Below, in pieces: positions 34,860-47,287 of a stretch of 64,000 nt of DNA. Where the stretch lies: NCBI RefSeq assembly GCF_965363235.1, contig NC_134845.1, positions 23,376,524-23,440,523 on the forward strand, given 5' to 3'. The position numbers and the translations under genes are program-made. The number at the start of each line of letters is the position of its first letter. The stretch's first letter is position 1. The notes under the pieces were generated by a model. It ran no database searches and had not been told where the DNA came from. It saw only the letters and a list, made by a program, of their open reading frames with translations. The DNA is from Mytilus galloprovincialis. Its lineage: Eukaryota > Mollusca > Bivalvia > Mytilida > Mytilidae.

Positions 34860-37800
34860 TTACAACGATGTTTCATATAGGCAATTACTTAAAAATCGTG
34901 CTTCCTCGTATGTAGGAAGATCCGCAGTTGCTAAATTTTCTGGAGGTTCTGATGTTTCGTTAACATTTTCTGCACTGCTAAATAATGCTGTTTTTGTCGC
35001 ATAACCATCTTGACAAATTGCTGCATTACGATCAACAATGTCATTGGTATCCGTTTCATTGGGTTGACCAGCTCGTTGCCTATATGGTACTGTATCAAAT
35101 TGGTGCAAACACAAACCTATAATTGATATGAATTGTTAAATTCTGAATATTTAGAAAAAATATAATTACTTCAAATCATCATTGTTTATAACATGAAACT
35201 TATACACCCCAGAACAATTAATTTAATTGGACAAATGAGGGGAAATGTCTCGTATAATTGTTGTTTCTTTGAACATATTTACGCATGTAGTTTTATGCAA
35301 AATGTGATATGCATGCTGCATTAAAAGAAAACATGTCAAGGATCAGAACAAAAAACATACATTCAAAAAATGACAACACCATATCTAAATGAACATTACA
35401 ACTAGCAAACATATCAAAATATAAGTTGTAAAATATCTCCATTAAAGTTCATGTAGTTTTGGTTTATAAAAGTCTGATCAACGCCCCCCCCCCCCCCCCC
35501 AAAAAAAAATGAGCAGTAAATTCATTGGCTTCAGTACTTTTGTCAGTTTTGAGTAAAGCTAAAAATGACGAAGTTGAAACAGGCTTATGAGGAATTCACA
35601 CACATTTGAAGAATTATCAGCGAAAAATCATGAAAAATCATGATCATAATTATATTATACGATAATAATGGAGGTGTTTCTGACTGACGTTTGTTTATTT
35701 TTGTTTGTTCATAAAAATAGTTATGTTTCCTGCACACAAGGTATAACAAAAATTGTTGAGGATAGCTAAAGAAAACCCTATCTGGTTAATTATAAGGAAC
35801 GATGTAACGGTTTATTCAAACTTACATGCATTATCATATTCTGGTATTTCATTTGTCACTGGTGGTGCTGATGATTTCTGTAATACCATGTCTGCATAAG
35901 TTTTCCTCTTAACTCTCGTCATATCGTTACACTTTGCTTTCAAAACTACAGTTGCAAAACACGCTATGACGACTGCCAATGGTATTCCAAATCCTCTACA
36001 ACAACAAAAAATCAGCTATATTTCAGGATGTCTAAGACACAGTACGTTGATCTCTTGTAAGGCTCGTTTATTGCAACTTGTATGTATAACTACATTAAAG
36101 TCTTAAATTCAACTGTAATGTATTTTGCTCATTAAAGGTAACAGTCAAATCCTTTTGTAAAAATTAATACGTCGGACGATTTGTTTAAACTACATTTATA
36201 TTTCACTCATAATTTGTAAATTAAATAAATATCCCATTTATGATACTAGCATTACAGTTATCGAAATTGCATACTCACAGTATATAATCAGTAATTATTG
36301 TCTTCTTAGCGTCGGAATACGTAGAGTGTGTTGACGATATTGTCGTTCTGAAAATTATGTTTATAAAAAAGTACAGTTGTTGTTTTATTTTTTGACTGAT
36401 TTCCATCATATTTATTTCAACTTATTGCACGACATGCATGCAAGTTTTCAAAAACAAATTACCAGTTAAGAATGCGAGTCAACCGGTAGATTTCGTCTTA
36501 AAAACACGACAAATACTAAACTGCCATATTTTCTCAACAACATGGACCGATTGAAATATTTTTTTTATGATCATACGAAATGGATGCGTCAAAAATAATA
36601 AAATCGTGAACAGGTCGGCAAAAATATTCTGGAAACATTTATAGTTCGAGATAAACTTAACCGTTTAAGCTGAGATATTGTTTGAACATCAATTATAAAC
36701 ACTCATTTATAACAATATACATGTATAACATGCTTAGTTCTATAAAGTGTCTAAATTCATGCATACATTGAATATGATGCTTCCATTAATTATCCCGTCA
36801 ATTCCAATTTTGATTGTTAATAAATATTTTCCAAAATTGTGTTCTATTCTTATTGTCAACAATAAATCATGGATACAGTATAAAGATGAATAACAAAGCG
36901 TGTTGCCATTTATTTTGTAAAACATGATTTTCAGTTTTGTGGGTGTCGATGTTGTATGAATGAACATGATGTACATTTACTACAATTTCAAGCAAGAAAA
37001 GACACTCAACGACATACAAAACAAAACAAAAACCCCCCAAAAACGAGAACTGTTTTGTCATTCAAACACCATCCATATTTGGTTCTGAATCAGCATGAAA
37101 TCATTGACACTGAACGTACGTATACAATAATCAACAAATAAACCAATCATTTAAGTATTTAATGATCATATTTGTAACAAAACGTGTTGAATATACACAA
37201 ATAAGATAGAAATTACAACAATTCGCATATATAAATCATCTGTTACGAAAATAGTTCATCTTGTTTCATGTGTTTACCCTGGAAAGTAAACGTTTTTTCC
37301 TCTATGTAGAGGCATGAACGAACCCTTATGCATTATGCCTTATGTTTTATCATTGCAAAAAGAAATTAAACTATCTTAATTAATCTATAATTCTCAATCA
37401 GTTTACTCACTGTGGTATGGTAGTCGCCTTTGTATAAGTTTTGCTCCTATATCTCTGTCTGTATCTTTGTCCATATCTTTGTATATATCTGTATCGATGT
37501 TTGGTTACGTACACAGTTGTCGTTGGTCTTGTTGTGCTGAAAATACAAAACATAATTATATTGGTTTGTATTGTTATTTTAAAGTTTGCAATAGCTAGAT
37601 GTGCATTTAAAGTAGAAATAGTGGAACAGATTAAAAGTGTTATATCAAAGATTTTTCTAAAACGTCAATGGTTTATGCATGTATTGACATATTAACTGCA
37701 TTTTGTAATGTCGAACTGCACAACATAAGAAAGAATCATAAATCTGAGGTCCAAAATGAGGTACACTAAGTATATAAATAAGAAGGATAGATCACATGTA

Positions 37801-40800
37801 CTACCTACTCATTGATGTTGTAATCAATATATGCTTGGAATATTTTATTATTGGTACTAATATTGATTTTGTTATCAATGAATTAAAATACAAATAAATA
37901 TTATTGTTATATACATTGTATTTATTCATGGCTCAACAATTAGTGGATACCAGTATCTTGGAATTGTAAAAAAATCATGTTTTTCATTGACTGTTTATGA
38001 CGTCTTAACACTCAATTTATTAGATGTTGGATATGAACTGATTGACAATTAAGTCTTAGATGCGTGATTTTATTTAGTAGTTGTTATTAGCTTTGAACAA
38101 GCTGTCAGTAATTGCGAATACACTCAGATCTGTTCTTACTGGTTTTTTGTTGTTGAGATGTACAAATACCCGACCAAGTGCTCTCTATGTGTTTGATAGA
38201 TGTATTTCTATTTGATTCAATCTGAAGAGTTCAGCCTTTTGCATGATTTTTATAGTGTGTTTTTATGTTGTACTGTTACAACATTTTTCAAGGTTAAATT
38301 GGGGTTAGGCGCCGATAACCTGTTTAACCAAGCCACATTCTGTATGTACTTGTCTCAAATTTGTTGAGTTGGATAAAACTGCTATTTCATACGCTTGCAT
38401 TGACAAATTTCACAGTAGAGGGGTCTAAATACAGAACAAACAATATTTACCAAATGAACAAAAAAGTGAAAAAATATATTTTAACAAAACGCATTTGACT
38501 AGCATGTCAAACAACGGGTGATCTCATAATATTTTATGTATATGAATCTATAATTCGTAGTAATTTAACTCACTGCGGAATCGGAATAGTCGCCTTTGTA
38601 TAAGTTTTGCTGGTATGTCTTTGTCTATGCCTGTGTCGGTATTTGTTTCTGCACACAGATGTCGTTGGTCTTGTTGTGCTGCAGTTAAATATAAAATAGG
38701 AATACATATACTTTTACTTTTTCGTTGTGGCTATTTTTTACGAAACTAATTATTATTTTGATAAAGTTTTATTGTACGTATAATTGTTAATTTTAAGAAT
38801 TAGTTCAACATACCTTCTAGGTGAACTTTCATCGAAAAATTATCCTTTTACATCGCGTGTGAAATAGTAAATAGAGTAACTGATAAACATACTGACTAGA
38901 TATACGAATAAAATGTACTGAATAAGTTGAAAACAGGAGACATATGTAGAATAATGACTGCCACGTAAAAACACAAAACATGTACCTATATTTTGACTAT
39001 TTTATATATTATGTCTGTTCACGCATCGTTGTAAATATAACGAAATTTGATGGGACGGAAAATTGAGAGGTTTAACGCTAAAGGCTAAACGCTAAGTCAA
39101 TTCACCATTTTCTACATTTGAAATTGCCTGTTCAAAGTCAGGAATATGACAGTTGTTGTCCATTCGTTTCATGTGTTTTGTGATTTGATTTTGCCATGTG
39201 ATTAGGAACTTTCCTATTGAATTTTCCTCGGAGTTCAGTATTTTTGTGATTTAACTATTTATGTACTAACAAAGTACTTTTTACAAAAACACTTGTTGAC
39301 CTACGCAAGTTCACCTCATATGGTGCGCTTAATTTCAGTGTTGAAAGTTATTTTACCACTTTCAGTGAATTAACATTATTCTATCTATGTTGTAGTTTAA
39401 CATTGATTTACGCGTATGCAAATGTTTAATAAATAATTGATGCAAGCCATACTTTATTGAAGTTTTAACATGGGTAGTCATTATATTCGTGATTATATTT
39501 GCCCGATCGATAGGTAGGGCTAAAATAACACGAATATGATGCCTACCCATGTTAAAACTGCAATAAAGTATAGCTTGCATCAATTATTTCGATTCTGTTT
39601 AGGACAATTAAGGTAATTTCTATGTCCGATAAGTATAAATGTAAAAGCGTTTGGTAAACTCTTCCATGGACCTCCTTTTTTTTGTTTGTAAAAAAACAAA
39701 CGACTGGCACTGATTTTTCAGAGGGATGAGTTAGAAAAGCCATCATGAACGGTTGTCGTTTCTAGGTCAAATATGTCAATTTCGGAATGCACCACATTAC
39801 AGTCATAATAAATGAATTAATAACATCATGTGCACCATTTAAGAGTTTGAAAGTGTTTTAAAGTGAAGGAAATATATTAAGTGCATGATAATTTGATAAA
39901 ATTCATTATTCTGAAGAAGTCAATATACGCATGAGCAAACAAATTTCATTGGATTTAGAGCATGGTTTTGTTCACAAAGCGAAAGAAGCACGTCATATTA
40001 GAATTGGAAACTATTGTACAGCAAATGAGTATATGTTATATGTAAATCGGTCTTTATTTTTCTCAATGAATTTTTTCCCATTTTTCATGTCGAGGTCTCG
40101 TATAGCCAACTATTCAGTTTGTGCATTGTTGATAACCTTACAGTTACTGATAATTGCCTTTATATTCGTCATTTATACTCTAGTTGGTAGTTGTGGCAGT
40201 GACAATCATACCACATCTCTTTGTTGTTTTATTGATGGAAAGTTATGTTATAATTAGTTGTTACCACAAGGTACAGAGTTTTGGCACAGTTTTGTTTAAT
40301 AGTATTCCATTTGTGCTTGCATTCGAACCTTTTTTCAAGCATTTGGGTTTATAAGCACAAATATATTGAAGTTCATGAACGAATATTGTCACTATATGGG
40401 TGCACCACAAATTGTGAAAATCCACAAGATTAATAGCCACCTCTGGAGAAAATATTAACGTAACAGCCTTTTTTTAAATTTGAAAACAATAAAAAAAAAA
40501 GTACTTTCAAACATCACAGTTTCCATCTGGGTTCGATTGGAACTCAATTATTATGATTATATAAACCTGTCCTTTACTGTTAAATTCCTGGATAGAATAA
40601 CTTTAACTAATTCACAATTCAATATGTGCATTAACACATTTACGTATTTTACAAATTGAAAGAAATATTTATTTTATTTGGGCTTTGTTATTTCAAATTT
40701 GTCGTTATAAACATATATAAACTTTATCATAAAAGATTACCTTGTCAGACGCGTTGTTTTTCTAAATCGTGGCACAGTTTGATAACGAGCTGTTAGTTTC

Positions 40801-43800
40801 GTTGTGTTGTTTATCATCCAATCAAAAAGTTTGTAGTGACTTCCCCTGAAGAATAAAAATACGGATACAAAACAGTGATGTTCATTGACATGCGCTGGAA
40901 ATTACCTAAAATGGTGTTGTAACAAAAGCGTACCAAATGCAATAAATTAAGAGAATGAAATTAATATGACAATTGTATATACAACAAATATGAAATCAAA
41001 TCAGCATGTAGCCTTTACTTTTTCCTAATATATTTATATTAATAACTTAAATTGACTGAATGTTAAAATCAAACTTCAAAAAATTCAATGCAAGACAGAA
41101 TTATGAAGTTAGAATAAACATTATTTATATTATGACTCTCGTGCTGCAATATCCAATATTGTCAAATAATTTAAGAAAAAATTCTCGAACCTATCAACGA
41201 AATCACAATTTGAAACATTTTTCCTTGTCAAATCATTGCAATTCTTTAAGATATACAAAGCTGCTTTTCTCCTCAACATGCATGTAATGTCATATAGACC
41301 TTAAAAGTCACTTATATTTGTGCTACATACAGTGTCATTACAAAATATAATGCAATGAAACAATTTGTTTTCTTAAAACAATCTATATATCTAGGTTTTT
41401 TTAAAACCCAACACGGGAGGCTCACTTCCATCCAATTAGCTCAAGCAGGTTATAAAACTGTTAAAAGATGTATAGACAAGTATAAATACTTTGTACAGAA
41501 AGTAGGGTGTTACAATTTGTTTAACATTTGTTCAGTTATAATCTATACATACCATAATATTTGAAAAGTTCTGCATCCCAGCTGACTTTGTATTTGACTA
41601 AGACAATACCATGTTCCTTTTATCTGACAGCACTCTGTATTATATTTACAATAATATTTGGTTTGGTGTCTCCAAACGTATCCATAGCCACACCTGTTAT
41701 TATATTCTACATTAAGACCTGTAATAGGATATTATATCTTAATGAATGTATAATATGATCACTGTGTACAAGTAAAATAGGATTTACTTACTATAAAAAT
41801 CTACGAACAGAAATTAAAGAAACGTAGGAAAATCAACATTAACTATTGCTCGTGATTGTCACTCTTTTCATTGTAAATATTATTTAATATTTAGAGGTTT
41901 CGAATGTAGCAGTATGTGCCTTTAATGCGGCGTTTACACCTTGCCGATATTGTCTTCCGTTTCAGACAGTGATAAGACTGATATAACATTGAAAAAGTCA
42001 GATTACTATCCTCAATCACCTGGAATGCTATTCATGTCTGATCGCAGTCTCAAACTAGTTCGTAACTGGACCAGGGATGGTCTTGAGAGGTCGGCCAAGC
42101 AACCCGACATTCCAGGAAACTCAGCTAATTTTGTGAAGTGACTATGTCGTGACAGATATTGCTGTATAGGATCAAAATCTAACAATGTTATGTGTTTTAT
42201 TGAAGGTGTCCTGTGGAACTGGGATGATCTGGAGAAATTTGTCATTGATGTTTTTCTGCCGATTGAGTCCAGATTGAATCAAGATCTTTTCAAATTCGAA
42301 CCCTCTTTCCCGAAACCGTTCCAAAGCAGTCCCGTTATAAATACGAAATTCGGCAATGATAATCACGTCAGAGTCCCGACAATTACAGAACACAATACGA
42401 AGTCCAGGCAAAGCAACACGATACCGCGGACCATGATAAGATAACGTTCCGACAGTACCCGATCATTCCAAATATGATTGTAAGCGAATTTTCACAACAG
42501 TACTATATCTACCGTAATGGATAAGTTCGAAAATCTACAGATTTTGTTAGTTGAAGTAATAAAATATTGAAACGCAAATCCTCAAATTAAAATATTCCGT
42601 TTTAAATAACAACAAATATTTTTTGTGAAACAATCATAATTAAAACCAGAGAACACCAATAGGTTTTCCTCACCGTGAAACACTCCCCACTTTCATAAAT
42701 CGTTGAAAAGGTCCAACTAGTAGATGATCAACCTCCAGATACAATCATGTTAGGATCACAACAGGGAGAACCAACCTCCTTATTCATGTTATTGTTGTCA
42801 CAAACTGAGGGACTGCTTTCCAATAAGTGTATATCTAGAATTGCATGTCAATTCAAATTGACGTTTGACCACATTTTTATAGAAGCTCAAGCATAACGAG
42901 AATACAAAATATATTACGTTGTCATGTTACAAACGTCTTATTTATATTTGGACAAATTATATTACTAAGTATTAAAACTAAGTTTCAAACTCGCTTATGA
43001 GTTTAGTATGAAAGCTTTCGATCAAACAGGGGATTAACTAGATATATATTTCGGAGAATATTCTACTCAATCATCCTCTCACATATATGTTATTTATATA
43101 TTGTTTCCCTGTCATAGTCGTTTGCCTTTTTGTAACACACTCGTAAGTCCTTCGAGTGACTGAATGTTTGTTCTCTTAATATATAATACAACAGTCCGTC
43201 GTACTTGAAAAACCCCATATTCAATCCTACAATATACGTAAAAGAGGTACGAAAGATACCAGAGGGAGAGTCTAACTCATAGATAGAAAATAAACTGACA
43301 ACGCCATGGCTAAAAATAAAAAGACAAACAGACTAATAATAGTACAGAAGACACAACATAGAAAAATAAAGATTCAGCATCACGAACCCCATCAAAACTG
43401 GGAGTGATCTCATGTGCTCAAGAAGGGAAAGCAGATCCTGCTCCACATGTGGCACCCGTCGTGTTGCTTATGTTATTACAAATCTGGCAAATAGTCTAAT
43501 TCGGTAGGTCACATTCGTGAAAAGGAAAGGATATTGTAGTTACGAAATAAGGAACATATCCGATATCATATGTGAAACGGTTATTCCATAACGGTCAACC
43601 AACTCGTGATGGCGTCCGTAAAATTTACGAAGGGATGATTTCAACTTCACCATTTGGAACTCTTGGTTTAATAGATTCCTTGTGAGCAGCAACCCTCTAT
43701 CAAGAAAATCATGATAGGAAATGCAAGCACGGGAATATCATATCAATTGGGAGATAAATACCCCGTATGCAGGTGAAACTAGGTAAACAATTTAATTAAT

Positions 43801-44515
43801 TGATTCGATCCACACAAACTTATTCTTATGAAGATCAAAACGAAGATAAACATATTTTTTTAATCTACAATACAAAATTTAACAGACCTATATAAATCTC
43901 CAGGAGTTGCTTAATCTATTTATATCTATGTTTATGTTTACATCGCTTATATGGTCATAGAAGGTCAACTCGATAGTTAATTACATGGCGTCTCGGCTAA
44001 AATTCACATGAAACGAAGCTACATCTTATTGAGACCTTGTCCTGTCAATGGTTTATTTTATACTTTTGATAGTTTGGGAAAAGGATTTATATTGTTATAA
44101 ATAAAATTTGAGTATTTGAGTCAAATCGGTGAATATGAATTTGGCAGCTAGTGCCCCTTTAAAATTACATCATACTTATTTTTGGTATTATTCAGTCAAC
44201 TTGTTATTTTCTGTTTTATTTCTTTAATTCCTAGATATGCATGGAATGAGTTGCAATCAATTTGTTGACACAAGACTAAACCAAGAGATGTAAGAATAAA
44301 GCAAAATAGCACTTCATTGCCATAACAATAAAGGGGTTTATTGAATAATTCATTGTAATTAGTTTGCAAACCTAATTAACATTTTTTAATTGAATTAACT
44401 TGGACCGTTTAATGTTCGCAAACAAAGTTGATTTTTATGTTCACTTACCCGATGCTGGATAAACCAAACTACAGAAGGAAAGAAGCCCGATTAGTAACAC
44501 TAAACTGCCCTTCAT
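34860..44515 (-). CDS. Type I six-cysteine membrane protein, gene 1
   Basis: Coding exons (minus strand): 44449-44515, 41553-41718, 40741-40845, 38574-38678, 37411-37536, 36279-36347, 35826-35995, 34860-35116. Each has GT..AG borders and phases agree at all seven junctions: 1065 bases, 354 residues. Order: signal peptide (1-22), cysteine module (C32, C46, C52-C53, C61, C71, with KYYC and TWYC), a stalk rich in Thr, Arg and Tyr (79-209), one TM helix (about 210-231), then a cytosolic tail with Pro-Pro and LPTY (336-339), a WW-domain ligand type. Exons 4 and 5 are duplicates (each opens TTRPTT and holds SKTYTKAT). The architecture matches the Shisa/WBP1/VOPP1-like adaptor group (one TM, six cysteines, WW-binding tail). 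That is my inference from architecture. Paralogues lie at 47.3-49.5 and 57.7-63.6 kb. Confidence 0.85.
35484..35509. repeat. C17-A9 homopolymer pair
   Basis: Seventeen C followed directly by nine A, in the last intron of gene 1. It is exceptional in this AT-rich window. Its length is likely to vary between individuals or to be misread in assembly. Confidence 0.95.
37830..38360 (+). repeat. RT-element 3' region in intron of gene 1
   Basis: It parallels 30.27-30.75 kb: ttgttatcaatgaattaaa, tgactgtttatgacgtctta, agctgtcagtaattgcga and cactcagatctgttc. It lies in the intron between duplicated exons 4 and 5, antisense to the gene. It therefore inserted after, or travelled without, the exon duplication. 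Confidence 0.7.
39061..39255 (+). repeat. Family P repeat in intron
   Basis: Marked by caaagtcaggaatatgacag, ttgtccattcgtttcatgtg and cctcggagttcagtattttt. It lies in the intron between exons 3 and 4 of gene 1, antisense to it. Confidence 0.75.
39431..39589. repeat. Near-perfect palindrome, arms about 60 bp
   Basis: The left arm (39431-39491, ataattgatgcaagccatac onward) is repeated in reverse complement at 39528-39589, with about five differences. The spacer of about 37 bp includes cccgatcgatagg. It probably represents a small MITE or a hairpin-forming element. It lies in an intron of gene 1 and would fold in the pre-mRNA. Confidence 0.85.
40080..40220 (+). repeat. RT-element 3' tail, diverged
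   Basis: tcgtatagccaactattcag, acagttactgataattg and gtgacaatcataccacatct correspond to the tail at 30.9-31.06 kb. The open frame at 39931-40257 runs through this fragment and is not a gene. It lies in the intron between exons 3 and 4 of gene 1. Confidence 0.6.
41920..42450 (-). other. Coding-like relic in intron 1 of gene 1
   Basis: This stretch is richer in G and C than its surroundings and is open in several frames on both strands (minus 42012-42245 and 42172-42411, plus 42190-42444). The minus-strand frame reads like ordinary protein (RIVFCNCRDSDVIIIAEFRI). I recognise no domain. I suspect an internal piece of a mobile element, because it lies inside an intron beside other element fragments. 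Confidence 0.4.
43270..43790 (-). repeat. RT-element C-terminal relic
   Basis: On the minus strand, from about 43790 downward, there is a reverse-transcriptase tail region readable in fragments: GVYISQLIRYARACISYHDF, LLNQEFQMVKLKSSLRKFYG and HELVDRYGITVSHM. It is followed at 43270-43480 by a 3' tail with the tagccatggcgttgtc-type mark. It lies in intron 1 of gene 1 in the same orientation. Partly intact words make it younger than the 12 kb copy. It is a fragment, not an active element. Confidence 0.75.
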
Positions 44516-45329
44516 AGCTCTAACAACTGTAATGTGAATTAAGGAAGTTATTGGGGTGGGAATTACCACTTTTCGTTTCAATTTGGACACTCACATAATG
44601 TCTTTTATTTCTAAATATAGAAATAAAATAACTGTGATGTTTGAGTGAATATTTCCTCAAACCAAATTACACAATAAGCGATGAAAAAGAACATTAGTGT
44701 GTGTGCAAAAAAGAAAGGAGTGACCTATGGGATGTGCGTAAACAATCTTATATTCAGTAACCAGTGTAGCGTTTCATAAATGCATTGTTAAAATAATATC
44801 TGATAACGTTTTGAAAATATCAGCATTTCCATTGGACAATGAATAAGTGAAGGGTTCGGTAATTTGTGCTCGTTCAATACAACAGTATTTTGAGATTTTA
44901 TGATGAAATCGTTCATGTAGATGTCCATTCAAAGATTAACTGAAAAATCCCAGATCTGCATGAAAAAACACCAATGATTTTTAAAATTGTCCGTGTCTTT
45001 GTAATGTATTCAATATTTGAAAGAAAATATTCTTTTATGTCTACATACAACATGTACAATGCATTTTTAAAACTATCTTATTTTGTGTCCTATAAATTTG
45101 TATGACTTCACAAATATGGAAAGTTTCTCACATTTGACCAAAGATAATTTTCATATTTTATTAACAGATTTTGTTGCTGCACAAGGTATTTTTGGAAATG
45201 GAAAAACTCTACTATTTAACTAAACAGATGGCCAATTGGGAAATGCAATTATATTTCAGTAAATCTATAACATGGTCAAACTGTAAAACAATAAAAATCC
45301 CATCGCAAAAATGTTATAAAATAGCAATA

Positions 45330-45450
45330 CAGACTATACCTTTCAATCACCGGATGTGTACTGACATAATCGTCACCACGGGTGCCAAACGAGAATCAGG
45401 ATATGCTTACCATTCCGGATCACCTGAAATTAAACCCCGTTTTGTTTTAC
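45330..45450 (+). repeat. RT-element tail fragment
   Basis: ataatcgtcaccacgggtg, gatatgcttaccattccgga and tcacctgaaattaaacccc match a recurrent tail of the same bivalve reverse-transcriptase family as I remember it. The 115-residue open frame at 45171-45518 covers it and is not supported as a gene. Confidence 0.5.
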
Positions 45451-45514
45451 TTAAAATATTACGTTATAGATTGATTGATTTGGTTAATATCCAGTTGCAA
45501 ACATTACTCGCTTC

Positions 45515-46143
45515 TTAAGGGCATACGATACAGTTTTGATCCCGTATTTACAGTTTGATGAAAATTTCCATATAGGCTATTTTTTTCCTGATTAAATCAA
45601 ATATGTAATAAAAAATATACCTTCATGTGCTACTTTTTGGGTTCAATGAGGTCGAAATTTTGCATATTTGCTCAAAATTCGGATTTGTGGCCGTATTTTC
45701 GCTTTCGAAAGAAATCCATAACTTTTTTGCTTTAAAAGATAAACACAAATTGTTTTTGATTAAATAATTTGTAATATCTGTATTTTATAAGTATCCTAAA
45801 AACTTATGCATTTTGTATTCAGAAATAACTCAAATTTATCAAATGTTCATGAATTGAGAAAAAAACGTAATTTTTTTGCTATATATTTATCAACATTAAA
45901 AAAATTGCACTATTTACAGTTTTATAAAATTTGGTTCACATAATCTCCCTGTAAAATGAAACAAAATGTCGTTTTAAAAAATAGGGGTCCATGCACTCGT
46001 TTTCAAATTAAATCAGTTTGAATGATAAAAAATCAGTCGAAAAATGCATCTTTTCCCGGTATGTTACAGTTTGACGTCGCGAAAATAACATTTTACGTTA
46101 GCAACGTCATTACCTCCCCTGTAACTGTATCGTATGCCCTTAA
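45515..46143. mobile_element. TTAA-flanked MITE (piggyBac-like)
   Basis: A 621-bp element (45519-46139) bounded by perfect 17-bp inverted ends: gggcatacgatacagtt on the left and its reverse complement on the right. TTAA stands immediately outside both ends (45515-45518 and 46140-46143). A TTAA duplication and GGG/CCC ends fit a piggyBac-type non-autonomous element. There is no open frame of note. The perfect ends suggest a recent insertion. Confidence 0.85.
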
Positions 46144-46389
46144 ATAACAACAGCAGCATGGTTACCTAATATTATAGTGAATACTGTTTTTTAACGAGAA
46201 CAGCGTGTTGGTCTTGTTTTATTAGTAAGACAGTTATTTAGCGTTCTACATATAGTTCACAAGTGCACAAAATAATCGCAATCCCAACCGAATACATGGG
46301 GAATTAAAGTCGATCAGTATTTCCTCAACAGCATTCCGCTGCTTAGCTTTTAATTAGCTTTAAATATAGTAATATTACAATTCCTAATA

Positions 46390-46620
46390 GATCAACTGAA
46401 CAATTCAAACTCATAGATAAAAAAATAAAATGATAAAACCATGGCTACAGAAGAGAGAGACAAACCTACAATTAAGAGTACACAAAACACAGCATAGAAA
46501 AATAAAGATTAAGCAGCATGAAGTCCACCCAAAACTAGGAATGGTCTCAGGTCATCCGCCAGGTTTAACAGAAATTGCTCCACATGTGTTGACCTTATTG
46601 GGCATTCGGAAACTATAAAA
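46390..46620 (-). repeat. RT-element tail relic
   Basis: Aligns with 43290-43480: ataaaaccatggctacaga, catagaaaaataaagatt, ggaatggtctcaggt and attgctccacatgtg. It is the same orientation as that copy. Open frames here (46430-46618 plus, 46509-47018 minus) arise from it. Confidence 0.65.
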
Positions 46621-47287
46621 TGTATATGTCTCTCAACAGCGGTATCAACAAAATAGTAACCAATTAATGTTACACTTTTTAAAACGCATATGTAAGAAGG
46701 GGTCTTTGTTACCTTCAGCCAAAATTTAGGACCATGAAACATAAAGCGCAGACATCGACAAAATAAATATTCAAGTATATTACAAAAATCATTTTCAAAG
46801 TTCTTTTTTGTTGATGTATGCGCTATGTGTTTCCTGTCCAATAACAATAATAATTTAGTGATTTTCGTTGATTTGTCATTAAAAATCAAAACGAGTACTA
46901 TTTGTGACGTCATGAATAAAATACAGGAACATGAATTGTCAACAAAACGACTCATTTGGTATCTACATGTAGTCACTGTATTAGCTATGATTCGATGTAA
47001 TATTGGTAAAAAGAACAATTTGAATTGAAGCTAGATAAGGAGTAATTTTAGGGCTTTATCGAACCAACTCATATATATTAAAAGATCCAGTATGTTACTG
47101 GTTCTAATTGGTGATAGTCTTGTCATGATATAATGACATTAACGTAATCAACATTACTGTGCTTTTATGTGCATTTTGACATTATATATTATTTCAATAA
47201 GGTCGAGGTCATTTGTTTGTATAATTCTACGTGGTGTTTATACTTAACAAAACCTCCTTAAAGTATGTCCAAATCCAAAAATCTTAC

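Noticed and set aside
41355-41564. Plus-strand frame with a faint BIR-like stretch (LAQAGYK)
   Set aside because: There are no zinc-binding Cys/His of a BIR domain, and part of the stretch is antisense to the cysteine exon of gene 1.
45171-45518. 115-residue frame as a gene
   Set aside because: It overlaps a retroelement tail and ends exactly at the MITE border. No domain is visible.
46509-47018. 169-residue minus-strand frame
   Set aside because: Its C-terminal third is the retroelement tail shared with 43.4 kb. The rest has no recognised feature.
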